Shown one piece after another: positions 26,601-56,117 of a stretch of DNA of 64,000 nucleotides. A program made the translations under genes and the position numbers. The stretch is from Toxoplasma gondii ME49 (lineage: Eukaryota > Apicomplexa > Conoidasida > Eucoccidiorida > Sarcocystidae): contig NC_031469.1 of NCBI RefSeq assembly GCF_000006565.2, positions 1,253,245 to 1,317,244 of the forward strand, read 5' to 3'. Under the pieces are notes generated by a model. That model was not told the DNA's origin, ran no database searches, and worked only from the letters and a program-made list of their open reading frames with translations. Each line of letters begins with the position of its first letter. The first letter of the stretch is position 1.

Positions 26601-28645
26601 CACGTACATGTGTACATTTATGTAGATGCTTGTATAGACAGTAGATGTAGGCGTGCACATGGTGATGGTTGTTGTTCTCGCTTTGAATGTGGAGAGGAGA
26701 GACGACCATGAAGGAAACAAAATAGCTCGAGCTTCTTGACTTTTCTTGAGGATGTCGACTTCGCTCACTGGACACTCTCCACGAGACAGTCGTTCTTTAC
26801 ATCGGGTTGCTTCTGAAGAAAAGGGATAGCTGATGCTTTGCTTCCCTCTCGAACAGAGACCGAGGTTTCGGGTATCCTCTCTTTCTGCTTTTATGTGCCG
26901 TTCTTAGCAACTGGATATAAAACCGACACCACCGGGGAAGACGCGCCTGGATGACAACACTGTGTAAGTGCTTCTTGCAGACAGGTCACTTGTCTCACTG
27001 CTCATGGCTGTTTGCTCTCTACACAATCCAAGGGACTGTTGTTATCTGGAACGAATCTCATTGGCCAGCTCTTCAACGCGTACGTCTCTGCTCGTTGGCA
27101 TCCGTTCTTCGTTTGTACGTCGACACGTTTCCGTTTCTTCTTTTCGTCTTTGCAACAGAAGAGCTCCTGGCTCGAAGTCGCCCCTCCGGTTGGGCGCTGG
27201 CCGCATTTCCGTCGCCTGCGTGTGGACCTGAAAGACACTTCATTACTCAGCTGCCTGTGTGTCCATTAAAGCCTTTACTCGACGTCTTGAGGCGATAGCT
27301 CAATTCTGACGCCGACGCTGTTTCAGCACAGTCCCCCACCATCAGAGCGTTGTGCGGGCAGCCGGTTGCCGCTGGACAGAGAATGCATCGTTTCCGTCCG
27401 TTCGTTCTCAGCGTTTTGGGGTTCCCTTTCTTGTGCTTGTTTTGCTTTCGCAGGATCCAATGGAAAGAAGAAACCGACATTCTCCAAGTTTGGATTCCTC
27501 TTCCTCCCAGTGAGTCTCGGTGAAGTTAGATCCGACGGTCTCGACGAGAAGCGAGTGATGTTTTACGGCCCGTTCCGTTTTCCGCCATTATGTTTTCTCT
27601 CCCTTCTTTGCGTCCCTGCTTTACGCTCATTTCAAAGGCGGCTTGGCTTTCAACTCTGTGCATGTGGGACTGCCCTTGTTCAAGATGTGTGTTGTCCATA
27701 CAGATTACATCCGGGAGAGCATCGATGTGTCGATGGCACGCGCACGCCTCCGCGTGACCTGTCGAGTTTCTGCAGGGAACTCGCAAGACCAGAAAGCTGC
27801 ACAAGACAACGCTTCCGTTCAAGAACAGAAGAACGAGAAAATCACCATTGTCGACCGGCAGGTGAGTCGTTGACGGTGGCGAAAAAGAATCGCGGATGCC
27901 AATCCGTCGAAATCTAACGAAAGTGGGTCTTTACCCAGGAGGTCAGCATCGAAAGCTTACACGCGTTTTTATCAAGTGCACTGATGGACGTACTTTACCG
28001 TGTAGTCTACGCCCTCCTCGGTGAATCACATGTCGATTCGAGTGTCCAGGCAACTGTACATATCAACAGCTCGAGACACGTATATGCGCAGTGTTTAGTC
28101 AAATCGGCATGTCTCGGAGGGAACGTCGGTGATTCAAAGCAAGTGCTGAGGGGAAAAAGTTCTTCCTCGTGGAGGACAGTGCACTCATGTTTCTAAGATA
28201 GTGGAAGTTTAGTGGCGCCAATGTGCATGTGCTGCAGATGAAAGGATATATCGTGAGCGCTGACGCACACTGGAGTCTTGCGTCTTACCCTTTCAAACGC
28301 CGAAGCGGTGAGAAAGACTCTGAGACACGGCAGCACTTTATTCACGCGGTGGGTCCGAAACGAGCAGACTCTCGAGGCATTTGGGGCGAACTGTTTGGGC
28401 AGCCTCCAAGCAGAGAGGAGTGGATGTTACAGAATGACGAGAGATACACCCAACTCGACGGCACGAAACCCCCGCCCCCTCATGTACTGAAAGAAGTCCC
28501 CGAGCTGGACCAGCCTGAGGTAAAAAACTTTATAGAGGCGCTCCACAAAATGAGGGAGGACGCAGCAACGGAAGAGAAAGAGGGTGGTGAAAGAGTGGCA
28601 GACGGAGAAAAATCGAAACGTAAAAATGAAGCCAAGTACGGTTGA
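23677..28645 (+). CDS. CS-domain (p23/NudC-like) protein with hydrophobic N-terminus
   Basis: Nine exons: 23677..24927, 25302..25370, 25880..26254, 26364..26396, 26908..26961, 27033..27079, 27454..27509, 27704..27861 and 28238..28645; all phases agree, 816 residues. ATG 23677 is the first ATG in the long open frame. It gives a hydrophobic stretch at about 8-30 (FVVAAFFLLRWSLPLLDL) suited to a signal or organelle leader, then a long Ser/Pro/Arg-rich region to about 330. A conserved-looking charged helical part follows (LKELEEVIDGLYKD, LVKSGAFGERLQDVY, DVAKAVREAAADPAA). The CS domain spans about 610-700: IQWKEETDILQVWIPLPP, IDVSMARARLRVTC, then ADAHWSLA. This is the fold of Hsp90 co-chaperone p23 and NudC. 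The C-terminus is acidic then basic (EKSKRKNEAKYG). Exon 5 uses GTGTAAG rather than the overlapping GTAAGT, because only the former keeps the frame. Plastid or secretory destination is inference. Confidence 0.8.
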
Positions 28646-31189
28646 CACCGCAGGGGAGTAACCAAGAAGGTCGAACATTCGACAAAAGGACGACACCCCA
28701 TACGAGGGAAGAGGTGGACAGAGACAGGAACTTGTTGAAACTCGGATGTTAGTACGACACAGTGGGAATTCGAACAGTGAATTTGAAGTGGTAGTCGTAG
28801 TGGAACCGCGACGATGGCGACAAAAGGCAAATATGAAATAGAACGAGTGGCAAGTACCCATTGATACTGCGCAGCGTTGCTTGAATTCGCCTTGTTTTGT
28901 TCTGACATTGTATAACCCCGTCGCTCCTTGCCACCACTGAGCAGGCGGACCTCCATTTTTTGCACTTTCGAGACCCTTCAAACAGATCTTCATCACCGTG
29001 AAACGCATCACCGTCTTGTGTTGCTGATTTGGGTTCGGGGTGATATCGAGACAATCTTAGCGGCTCTGTCCGTTGAACGCGATTACTCGCTCCTGCAGCT
29101 GAAGATCCCTCACCTTTTTCCACTGCACCCACCCCCCCTAGTGGAAGTCTGAAACAGTTTGTTTGCCTCCGTCTCAGGAGCTCCGTATTCTGACAACATC
29201 GATGTGCGCTTCGTTCCCTCCTGTCGCTCCCGCTTTTCCACTGATAGCGCTGACTGCGGAGCAGCTATTTCTATCTTCACTGTAAAGGTGTCGCCAGGGT
29301 TTACTTCCTGATGTCGTTGGCCGTTGGAAAATGTGCGGAGAAAAACAAAACAAAGTGGCAAATCGGACCACCAGCTGGGAAAGTCTGGAACACTTCTGTG
29401 TAGCTCACACACCCATATGCCTACCAACTTGCTGGTGGGATGATGGGTTGATTTTGCTAAACGGGCACGCATAGTGGAAGTGTCGTTTTGGACACGGCAG
29501 TTCTCGAAACAAGGGCAGCACGGAGAGCACGCTTCCTTTGCCAGAAGACAAAACAAATTATTGCGTCGAAATGACGCTGTTCATTGCTGACGAACTTTCA
29601 ATGCCATCAAAGTCCTCTCACTTGTGCAAAAACAACCTACTTAGCCTGTTGCGTTTACATATGAAACAATTGTAGAAGCACGAACACTTCAAAAATCGGA
29701 TCATTGTATAATCGCTCACGTTCTCGCGTGAGGTCACTGGCAGACAGCATGACTGTGGAACACTCTGCCTGTCTCGAATGCCGTCAAGAAACAAAACTGG
29801 CAGGCTTCGTAATAGTGGTACAACAGCAAATTACATGTAACGTCCAGAAAACCCCGGCAGATGATTTGACGCTGAAAAGTAGAACACCCCCTCCAACAGC
29901 CTCTTGCGTTCTATGTCGCTAGGACACGCACTGGCACCGAACGTGACTCCGTTTATGTGACTCAGGCAACCAGGTTCTTTACGACTGCTCTACATCGCCA
30001 TCCCACTGGACACCTTTAGGTATCTGGAGGATGAGAAACTGTTTCACGGTAACTTCTCCATTTTTTCGCGCTTGTTTCCCGTTCGCGGTGCAGGTATGCA
30101 AGCCAAGTCAGTGTACATGACCACTGAGTAATGTTGCATGAGGACGTGCTTGTCGACAGATAACTCTCGAAAACGTAGGACCTCGTCAGAAGCCGTTACG
30201 GAGGAGTGTACGAAAGAAACGGCGCGGAAGGAAAGCAGAAACTGTGTTTCAGTTCCGTTTTTGCGTGTCAGTGCAGTAGTGCCCAGGATAGACGCAAAGA
30301 TACTTCGTGTTACATCCTCGAGCTGGGCCATCAACATGAGCGGCGTGGCAAACCAGAAAAACTCCAGCAGTCGTGTTGTGCGTCACAGCTATTGTCGAGT
30401 GAACAATAATTCCGCCTGGCCATTTTGTCCTCTGCCTCTGCTCTAAATAGGAGAGCTCAGGCGTTGCTAAGACAAGAGGCAACGAAAATTCTCGTCACTT
30501 CTTTAGTTCCCCACTCGGCGCAGCGAAACGCTTGAAGGTAAACACCGAAAATGGATGTCGGTACCGGGGCACAACGTGTCAGCAAGTGTGGATCCTCGCC
30601 GACAATATGCGTATCAGCGCCAGGAGCATTTGTGATCGAGAACGGCTACAAACGTAAGTGTCGAATGCTCTTCTCGTTATGCTCGCAAAAGCCAGAGCGC
30701 CTGCGGCCGAATCCCCTCTCCCAGTAACCGCTCACACACGAGTGGACAGGTGACGTGTACATACACCCCGATCTAAAGCTCCAGCATGTCGCATGTGCAT
30801 ATACCTGAAGCCTGTGCCGCTGTTCCTCGCCTCGACCCGCGGGAATCCTAAGGTAGAATCAGAGCTGCAGAAAGGCCTCGAACATCCAAAGTATTGCTGC
30901 TCTGATTTTCATTTCGCAACCGAAGTGTATGCAGTTTACTCGCCCTGAACTCTACGAGTCCTAGAACTGTCAGCAGCACTCAGTCAACCGCGACAAGCTG
31001 AGGAGACTATTGCAACTATTCGTAGTGCCTTCTCAGCCTCATCTGGACTACAACTAGAACAGCGCGGATAGAAACACTAAATGGTGGGGTCGCATCATGG
31101 TCGACGCCCACGACAACGAAGAGAAACACATTTGTCCGAAGGTAATTTAACGCCTGCAGCCATGGAGCCTCTTCGGACCACGGGTCGGT
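28646..31189. other. Gap between convergent gene ends
   Basis: About 2.5 kb between the stop of the CS-domain gene and the stop of the large minus-strand phosphatase gene; it should carry both 3' UTRs. No tRNA-like structure, repeat or protein was recognised. A palindromic CGTGTACATACACC lies at 30754. Confidence 0.5.
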
Positions 31190-48734
<17,545 letters not shown>

Positions 48735-49471
48735 TTCCTGAGTACCTCTTGAAAAAAGGCGAGCACCATAGATGGACAGGTGCTTTCCGTCAGGCAAGCG
48801 GGGCTGGTCCGTCACCCGAAACGCAAAGTTCGTTTCTAGACTTGACAGCGGAACAACACTGCCGCAAATCCAGAGAAAACGGGCGCAAGTCGAAGGAAGC
48901 CGAGAGCCCGCATCAGGGCAGAGCCGTTCATCAGGTGCAGCACCTGGGGAAGACCGGAATTGACACACGCTGCGAACCTCTACCGGCACAAACGTGGAAT
49001 TCCGATAAACCTACATCGAACAGATAACTCATGAATTCGCGCTGCTCTTGAGAACTGTTCAAAGGGACGTCGCGCAGGCAAAGGAAACATGGAACCTGCA
49101 CAACACTCCCAGAACGTTGGATGGGAATGATTTGCAATCTCTACAGCGTGGGAGAGAATTTAGGATGTTTCACTTTACTCTTGAACACCTGCATCCGGCA
49201 TGCAGCTGCTGTAATTTGAACTGCTTTGTTCGTCCTAGTTGCGTCTTCGAGGCCTTTCGAAACAGGCTTACGCAACACGATGCACCAGTTCAGCGCGAAT
49301 CATCTGCAAGCGACGGTAGATCCGCGAAGCACGTCGCTTTCGCTCACTTCTCTGAGTCTCAACGGATGCTCAAACTACCCTTGGGATCAACGCGGTGTGT
49401 AGTCCGGAACCGGCGTCGGGAGGCCCAACAGTGACTGGTGCGTAGAGAGTGACTAGTTGCCCTTCAAACAA

Positions 49472-49601
49472 GAAACCAAGGTTTGCTCCACTTAGTCGAA
49501 GAAACCGGAACTCTCGGCAAAGCATCTCAGTACAAAAAAAAACAACGGAAACCAATGTTTGCTAAGCTCGCTTGACGAAACCGAAGCTCTTGGCAAAGAG
49601 C
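49472..49601. repeat. Diverged direct repeat, two copies about 77 bases apart
   Basis: Copy 1 at about 49472-49523 (GAAACCAAGGTTTGCT ... CTCTCGGCAAAG) and copy 2 at about 49549-49601 (GAAACCAATGTTTGCT ... CTCTTGGCAAAG) share order and spacing, with a poly-A run between. Confidence 0.65.
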
Positions 49602-49706
49602 AGAACCCTACAAGCAGCTGTTCACCGTCACCGCCGGCGCCTGTAGTTCCGCAAACCGTAACGGCGTAAATAAAAAGACCAGATAAACTCGTGCACTCTG
49701 GGTAAG

Positions 49707-49931
49707 ATGCCGTTTCACGTGAAAACGATGAAGGCGAGAACTTGGCGGGTTCCGCTTAGAGCAAGGGTTTTTGTCACGCGCTTCCCTGCGACGGTTCTAG
49801 TTCTGCTGACAGCAGCCACCGCTGCGTCCGCCAAGAAGGCACAGATCCGCACATGCAAAGAATGGGCAGGTATCGGACTCATGTGTAACCCAGATGAGAG
49901 GATGGAGGGGAATACAGGGAGAAATTCGTAA
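49707..49931 (+). CDS. Possible short secreted protein or first exon, unknown
   Basis: An ATG at 49707 opens 74 codons with a basic start, a hydrophobic core (ATVLVLLTAATAASA) and a small-residue cleavage-like site, then a Cys-containing tail. A GTATCG donor-like site follows TGGGCAG near 49870, so it could be a first exon whose partner I cannot find. No family is recognised, and a chance signal-like frame is quite possible. Confidence 0.25.
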   Translation: MPFHVKTMKARTWRVPLRARVFVTRFPATVLVLLTAATAASAKKAQIRTCKEWAGIGLMCNPDERMEGNTGRNS

Positions 49932-52045
49932 AAATCACACCTCTGCGAAAAGCTGCCGGCGGATCGCGGCTCAGGCTGAATCACGGTTTTTGGCGGAACA
50001 CAGCAATCTGAAGCAGACTTTTGTGGCGGGTAATTTATTTATGGACGGAGAGAAAACCCATCTTCGAGGCTGACTCAACAGTGAATGACACGCGAAAATG
50101 CGACTAAGCCTTCGCCGCTCCTACACGCACAGTGCCGGGCACCCGCCCGCTGCGTGGGCAGCTTCAAAGGATTTTAAAAACGGGTGAGGACCCCCGGCAC
50201 ACGCGTCTAGACTTGAAAAACCAGAGAAGAACTATCTCTCGGAGTTGGAGATAGACTTAGGGAGCGCTGCCTTTTCTGAGGTGTGAAAAGCGGTAGCGGT
50301 CGGCCACAACGAGAGCCTCCAACGCGACTATTTCGACCTTGCAGTTGACACACCGTGTCCAGCTGAGGTGACCACACGGATCCAGGGCGTTTTGGGGCCG
50401 GAGATCCCTGTTTTACCAGATGAGACTCCTTCAGGCCTCTGTGAGGCTGGTACGGGCGGTTTCAATCGCCATAAACCGATTTCCAAACTGCCCATTCACT
50501 TTACCTGCCTCGCTAGTGGCGCGGCACTCCACAGGCGAGTGCCTTGAAGTGACGCGTGCCTCGTGGCAGATTCAGTTTCTCTATTCCCGTCTTGTTTATC
50601 GTTTGAATACGGGCAGACGCAGGGAGATATGAATGGTAAGTTTGTTTTGGCTGGTGTTCGAAGCCTTCCCTTTGCTAGAAAGCTGCTGCCCCGTAGGCCA
50701 TTGACGCACCCCCGCACTCCACCCACGATCCGGTCAAGTGTGTGAAGCCCGCCGAGCTCGTTTCAGGGGTGTCTTCGCGGGATGTCTCTAACAGAAATTT
50801 TGGGGGGATAGCGGGGTTGCACGAATAAAAAAGGGCGAGACAGAAAAGGTTCCTCCATCGGCGCTTCCTAGTCTGTACAGACACACAGAGAACCACTAAG
50901 GGAATGGGGCAGGATGTTGAGCAATGCACGCAACTGGCAGAAAGGCACGCGAGCCACTTGGAGCTCTTTGACGGCTTTCAAACTAATGATTAACCAGGTT
51001 TCTGTACCGGTAACAGTAATGTGAAATATCACTTTTTCGTGGAACTTGCAGTTTGACGTATGCGTAGGATACAGTATCGATCCGTGATCGTCGAGCTCAC
51101 GGTCGCAGTTGCGCTCGCGACGGCTCTCCCATACCGTGTCGACAGCAGGGACGAAAACCAGCTCAAGTCGCTGTCTCCTCTATGTCTGCTCAAAGCTTCT
51201 AACTGGAAGGCTGAAGAAGGAAGGCACCAACACTCTTCACCTATGTCGCCAGAAAAACTCAGTGGGTCCTGATCTCGCGTATATCGAGAACCAGTCTCTG
51301 CACCTCGAGAATCGGTATGTCCTGAAAAGGATTTTGCGCCAGCTGTGGCTTCCCCCATCTGTTCTCCATCGGGCACGTGTTTCTCCGACTTCTTTGATGT
51401 ATTGTTCGCACTTCATTTCTACTTGATCGGGTGTCCACGTTGTACCCACTCCGTTGTTCCTTGCCGCAGTGTGTCTCCGCAGGATCTCGGGCGAACCCTC
51501 AACAGCCGCTGTTTTTCTTGCCGCGTTCCGTGGTTCCTTCCCGGAAAGCAAGAAGTCATGGGCACATTCGTACTAATCCGTCTTCTTCAGACAGCCACCT
51601 CTCGCAGTGTACGTTTCGCTTCCGAAAAAGTTAGACCCCCGGTGTAGCCGCGTGCAATTCCTACGCGCAGACATATACGCCAACTGCTTCCTATGATTTG
51701 AGTTAACTCTTGGAGGATGGAAAAGCACCTTATCCGAAGGAAAAGCAAGGCGTGATCTCTGGCACTGCCCCAATCTCCCTGCCACCCCGTTGTCCCCAAA
51801 GTTTCGTCCACTTCTACAAACTGGAATCCTGGCGCTGTTCGCCGTCAAGCCTGCTACACTTCCGTTCGACGTGGAACACCGTTTTTTCTTGCCGCACTAA
51901 TTTTCTCTCCCTCGCTCACCTCTGTGTGCGACACTCACTCACGCACTCACCTTGTGCTGGCGCGAATTACAGTGAGGAACCTAAAATAAAGACGCCGAGA
52001 TAGCGTCTTGTGTCTTCACCGTCTTTGACGAAGTCGAGCAGAACC

Positions 52046-55000
52046 ATGTCCAGCCTGAGGAACGCAGGCAAGGGACGAGTGCTGAGCTCGGCTCTGCGTG
52101 TCTTCAACTTCCTCGAACCTCCAGAGAGGGTGTCGCTTCTTGGACCCACCCGCGCCGTCATTCCTCTCCAACGCGCATCCGTCCATAGACTCTGGAAATC
52201 TTCGCCGGCAAAGTCTCCACCTTCCCTTCGGGAATTCGCAACGTCGTGTAGCCATGTCTTGTCAGTGAAGCGGGGAGTTTGTCCAATACCACAGGGTGGT
52301 AGACCTCTCACCCGAGGATCCCTCGCACCTTACCGCATCGCCGGAACTCCCCTTCTTTTACTCCAGCCTCGACCGAGCTTTTTCGCTTTTAGGTCTTTCG
52401 TTTCTGAGACGAAGGTGCCTTCGCCAACTTCTAAACCTTCTTCACCGGATGAAACAAGCCAGGCGGCAGAAGAAGCAAGCTCTTCGACTTGCGAGGCAAC
52501 GCAGAAGGCAGCGAGTTCCACCGAGAAAACATACGAACCTCAAGGACAGTCTGGATCCGACACAGTTCCACACTCTACCTTTCGACTGCGTGCTGGAGAG
52601 GAGAGCGACCCTCGGCGAACAGATTCTGGGGAACAAGGATCTAGCGACCAACTCCCACCTCCTGGCCGAGGGCTTCCCCTTCTCTTTGCCATCTTGACTG
52701 CCCTCTCAGGAGTGGCTATTGGGTAACAATAAAAGATGAAACTATTAGATTGGGATCAAGACAGAGAGAGAAGAGATGAAGAGGGTTTGGAGTGCAAGAT
52801 GAAAACTTGAGGTTAAGATCAAAGTTGAGAGCGAAGGGGAAAGAACGGAGATCAAAGCTACCCCCCATCATCCCTGATGTACCACGACTCCAAGAAAGGG
52901 CCACCTCTCGGGCGACCTCGTACGAGAAGATTCTGCATGCAACATCCCAAAGATTTAGGGATTCGTGCTCGTGTATTGAGTCGTCCAACTACCTCTGCAT
53001 GAGTTACATAAGAGTTTATCAGAGGGGGCAGAGGGCACAAGCTAAAGCCCTAGGAGGAAATTGCACCCCGCCTTTGGATTAACACCAGATATGACCCAGA
53101 ATGGGAGAGTGTGTGCTACCTCAAGAACTAGACAAGAGGCGTATTTCATTTTTGGATCCATGTAAGGGAGGGCCGAGGGTGTCGAGCTGAATCTCCCACT
53201 ATACAAAGAAGCAAGCAGGCTCTGCACGCGTTCTTCCGACTCTACCTGTCTGTTGCAGTCTCATTTTGTATGACGCCGTGGTCGGCGAGACCGCCCTGCT
53301 CTCCGGCGCGTGGAAATTCGATTGGGACGGTCCTTGGCTGCAAGCGGCTACTCAGCGAGAAGCACAGCTCGCCGCTCAAGGTGTACAGACACACCCGCCA
53401 GCTGCCGTGAGAGCTGCCGAAGCTGGAGTACATGTACGCCCTCCGACTCGGCAAATTATTCTCGTTCGCCATGGTGAGAACTTTGCGAAATCAGATAGGC
53501 AAATTCGATTTCCCTTTTCATTCCTATTCTTATAACGAAACAGTTTAGAATTCGCCTCTTTCATTAAATTAGTATTCTTATAAAAAAGTAAAAATCAGAA
53601 TAGAAAGAATTTTTTGCACGATGGTAAACTCGTCGTGATGTGGCGATGCGGAAGGCCTGCATATGATTTGAGAGGTGCGCGTAGTCGCAAGAGTTTGGTG
53701 GACAAGTATTCTGCACTCTTTCATTTCTTGTGGATTGCACCTGTTTTCGAGAATTTCACTTAAAGCCAGCGCTACATTGTGCTTTGACAAATTCTACGAA
53801 GGGTATGCGTTGTATTCCTTCTCTGTAATGTGGAGCGTTCAATTCCTTCCTTTTTGAGGTGTATGTATGAATTAGTCACATTACGCGACAGGTGTGAGCG
53901 ACTGCCTCAGCGGGAGCGCATACGTTTTGGGAAACGGTGCCGATGTGACGCATGCACTCTACCTTCAGCTAACATATTTTTTGTTTATATAAAAAATGTT
54001 CCGTATCGTCTAGAAATAAGATATAAAGGAAACGGTTACAGCGACGAGGCATTTGCGGCCGTGGTAGAGATGACACTGATTTTCATGTTACGGTCACGAA
54101 AATTGTCATTCAGTTCGCAAGAGAATAGTGTGGAAATGAAGAATGCCCGGCGTTTATGTGAATGTCTATGGTTTTGGGGGTCCCTTGGGGGTGAGTTAAA
54201 ACATATTATTGTCGCAGCATCGAATACGCGCTGTACCCGGAACACTGGAAACGCTCGCAAGTGTTTGTTGTTGAAAAAGAGAGAGAAGGGCGGTCAAAAT
54301 CGTCAAAAAGACTTGTGAAAAACCTTTCGCCTTCGGTGTTCTTTCTTCAGGGCAGTATGCGAATGTCGTGTCCACAAACGACGAGGAGCAGGGCTTGACG
54401 GAACTTGGGAAGCTCCAGGCAGCAATTACTGGTCGCAGGCTAAAAGAGCTGCTCAAGGTGAGGCGCATATTCTTTGCAGTCACTTCTTGTTTTGCATCTG
54501 CGAAAAACAGACGGCGTTTGGAAACGGATCAACACTATGAGAGACTGTGTAAAGGTTCGGGAGAGATCAGCCTCGTACCCCTACAGTAACTTTGATTTGC
54601 TCGGCGCGTGGCGGAAGCTGTGGTACATCAAAACGTACTGTTTTGTTCCTTTTTTATGGTTGCCACAGTGTTTTATTCTGCGTAAATCACGCCTTAGGGG
54701 TATTGGTGAGAGACTCGATATGAAGCGGCGGAACAGTGTTGTGGACCCTCAGCTGTTCAGCTGCATTGCTTCACTTGTCCTATGCAGTCCAGGTGGAGGT
54801 TGAATAAAGCCTTTGGACGACGCCTGCCTCCTTGTGCTTGTGTGTGATTTTTTCTATTCAGGACCAGCATGTTGTCGCCATATGGCACAGCGACATGAAG
54901 CGAGCACGAGAGACAGCTGAAATCATTCACAAGGAAGCTTTTCCTGACAGGCCCCTCCTCCAAGATCCCCTGCTGGCGGAAGGTGTCCCCGCGGAACCTG

Positions 55001-56117
55001 TTCCGCCTTCCCGAACATTTAAGCCGACGCAAGAAGAAATCATGGTGTAAGTGTGCTCGGGCACAGCGTCTCTCCGTGAAGTGCCAGCACGCCCAGCATG
55101 CGTTTAATTGTCTTCCTGAGGGCTCAGTCGTTGACAGCGAAGACGGCGGGTGTCGTGCAAACATCCGACGCACTCGACATATTTAGATTTCTCTGTTCTG
55201 GGCAAACAGTGGTGGCTAGTGGGCTACAGGGAAATTTCTGGCGAAAACGAATCACTAAAAAATGTACTTTGTGTTCAAGTCAATACGATATCAAAAGGGG
55301 ATCTCATAAAAATACAGCAAGCAAAACGCACTGATTGGAGGAGAGAACTATCAATCGCTTGTAGAGGGCAATCGATTCAAAAAATGATTTCTTCGAGGAT
55401 ACCCGTGGGGGATCGTTTCTCGTCGATACGGAATCACGTGGCCGCAACAGTTGCCAGAAGAACGGTCTGCGGTCAGGCATTCATAAAAATGAATACATTA
55501 ATATAGGCTTACGTAAATATATGTATATATGTATATATCCACGCAGTGGATCGAACCGTGAGCGATGTGGGTATTCCCTGACTCCTCCGGTAGAAGCCGG
55601 GTCCAGGTTGTTGTCTCACAAAGCGGTGCGCAAAAGCCTGTTTCTCAGTGGACTTTCGAGGTCTTTTCGAGTGAGGGACTGTCTTGCAAGATTCCGGCCG
55701 TCTGCTCCCCTGTAGTTTGGTTTCGTCGACTTGTTTTTTCCGTGGTGTGCTTTCAGCGACAGCGCGCGGATCGAAGAAGCGTTTCGCCGTTATTTCTATC
55801 GCGCGCTGCCTCCGACGTCACCCGCTCCTACAGCCGCTCAAGTCGCTGCGTCCCCCTCGGCTGACTCAGAGAAGCAAACGGGAGTCACAGCGGAGTGTAA
55901 TGTAGGGAACGACTCGTACATCATCCTCGTTTGCCACGGCAACGTCATTCGATACATGTTAATGCGGGCTCTGCAGTTGCCTGGGTGCGCGTGGCTCAGG
56001 TGGGCGACGTATAACACCGGAATAAGTTGGATCAGCATCGATTCGAAAGGATACGTTTCGTGCAGAGAGTTTGGCGACGTAGGTCATTTGCAGGCGGATA
56101 TGATAACTTACCACTAA
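52046..56117 (+). CDS. PGAM5: PGAM5-type mitochondrial serine/threonine phosphatase
   Basis: Five exons, all in phase: 52046..52722, 53259..53473, 54351..54457, 54862..55046 and 55757..56117; 514 residues. PGAM5 uses a histidine-phosphatase fold to remove phosphate from protein Ser/Thr at mitochondrial membranes. The first about 210 residues are basic, Ser-rich and unlike other PGAM5, possibly a targeting region. A membrane helix spans the first splice site (LPLLFAILTALSGVAIG plus LILY). A WDGPWL-like linker precedes the catalytic core: IILVRHGQY near 293-300 with the phosphohistidine, LTELGKLQAA, WHSDMKRARETAEII, and VCHGNVIRY with the second histidine near 455. The end GDVGHLQADMITYH matches the family end. 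Exon 4 uses the GTAAGT donor at 55047, which alone gives the right phase. The start is the first ATG in the frame (CCATGTCC). Confidence 0.92.

Larger units (their letters stand above)
48735..52045. other. Region between the divergent fusion-phosphatase and PGAM5 genes
   Basis: About 3.3 kb that should hold both promoters and 5' UTRs. It contains a diverged direct repeat (49472-49601) and one weak secretory-leader-like open frame at 49707. The other open frames are short and unsupported. Confidence 0.4.
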
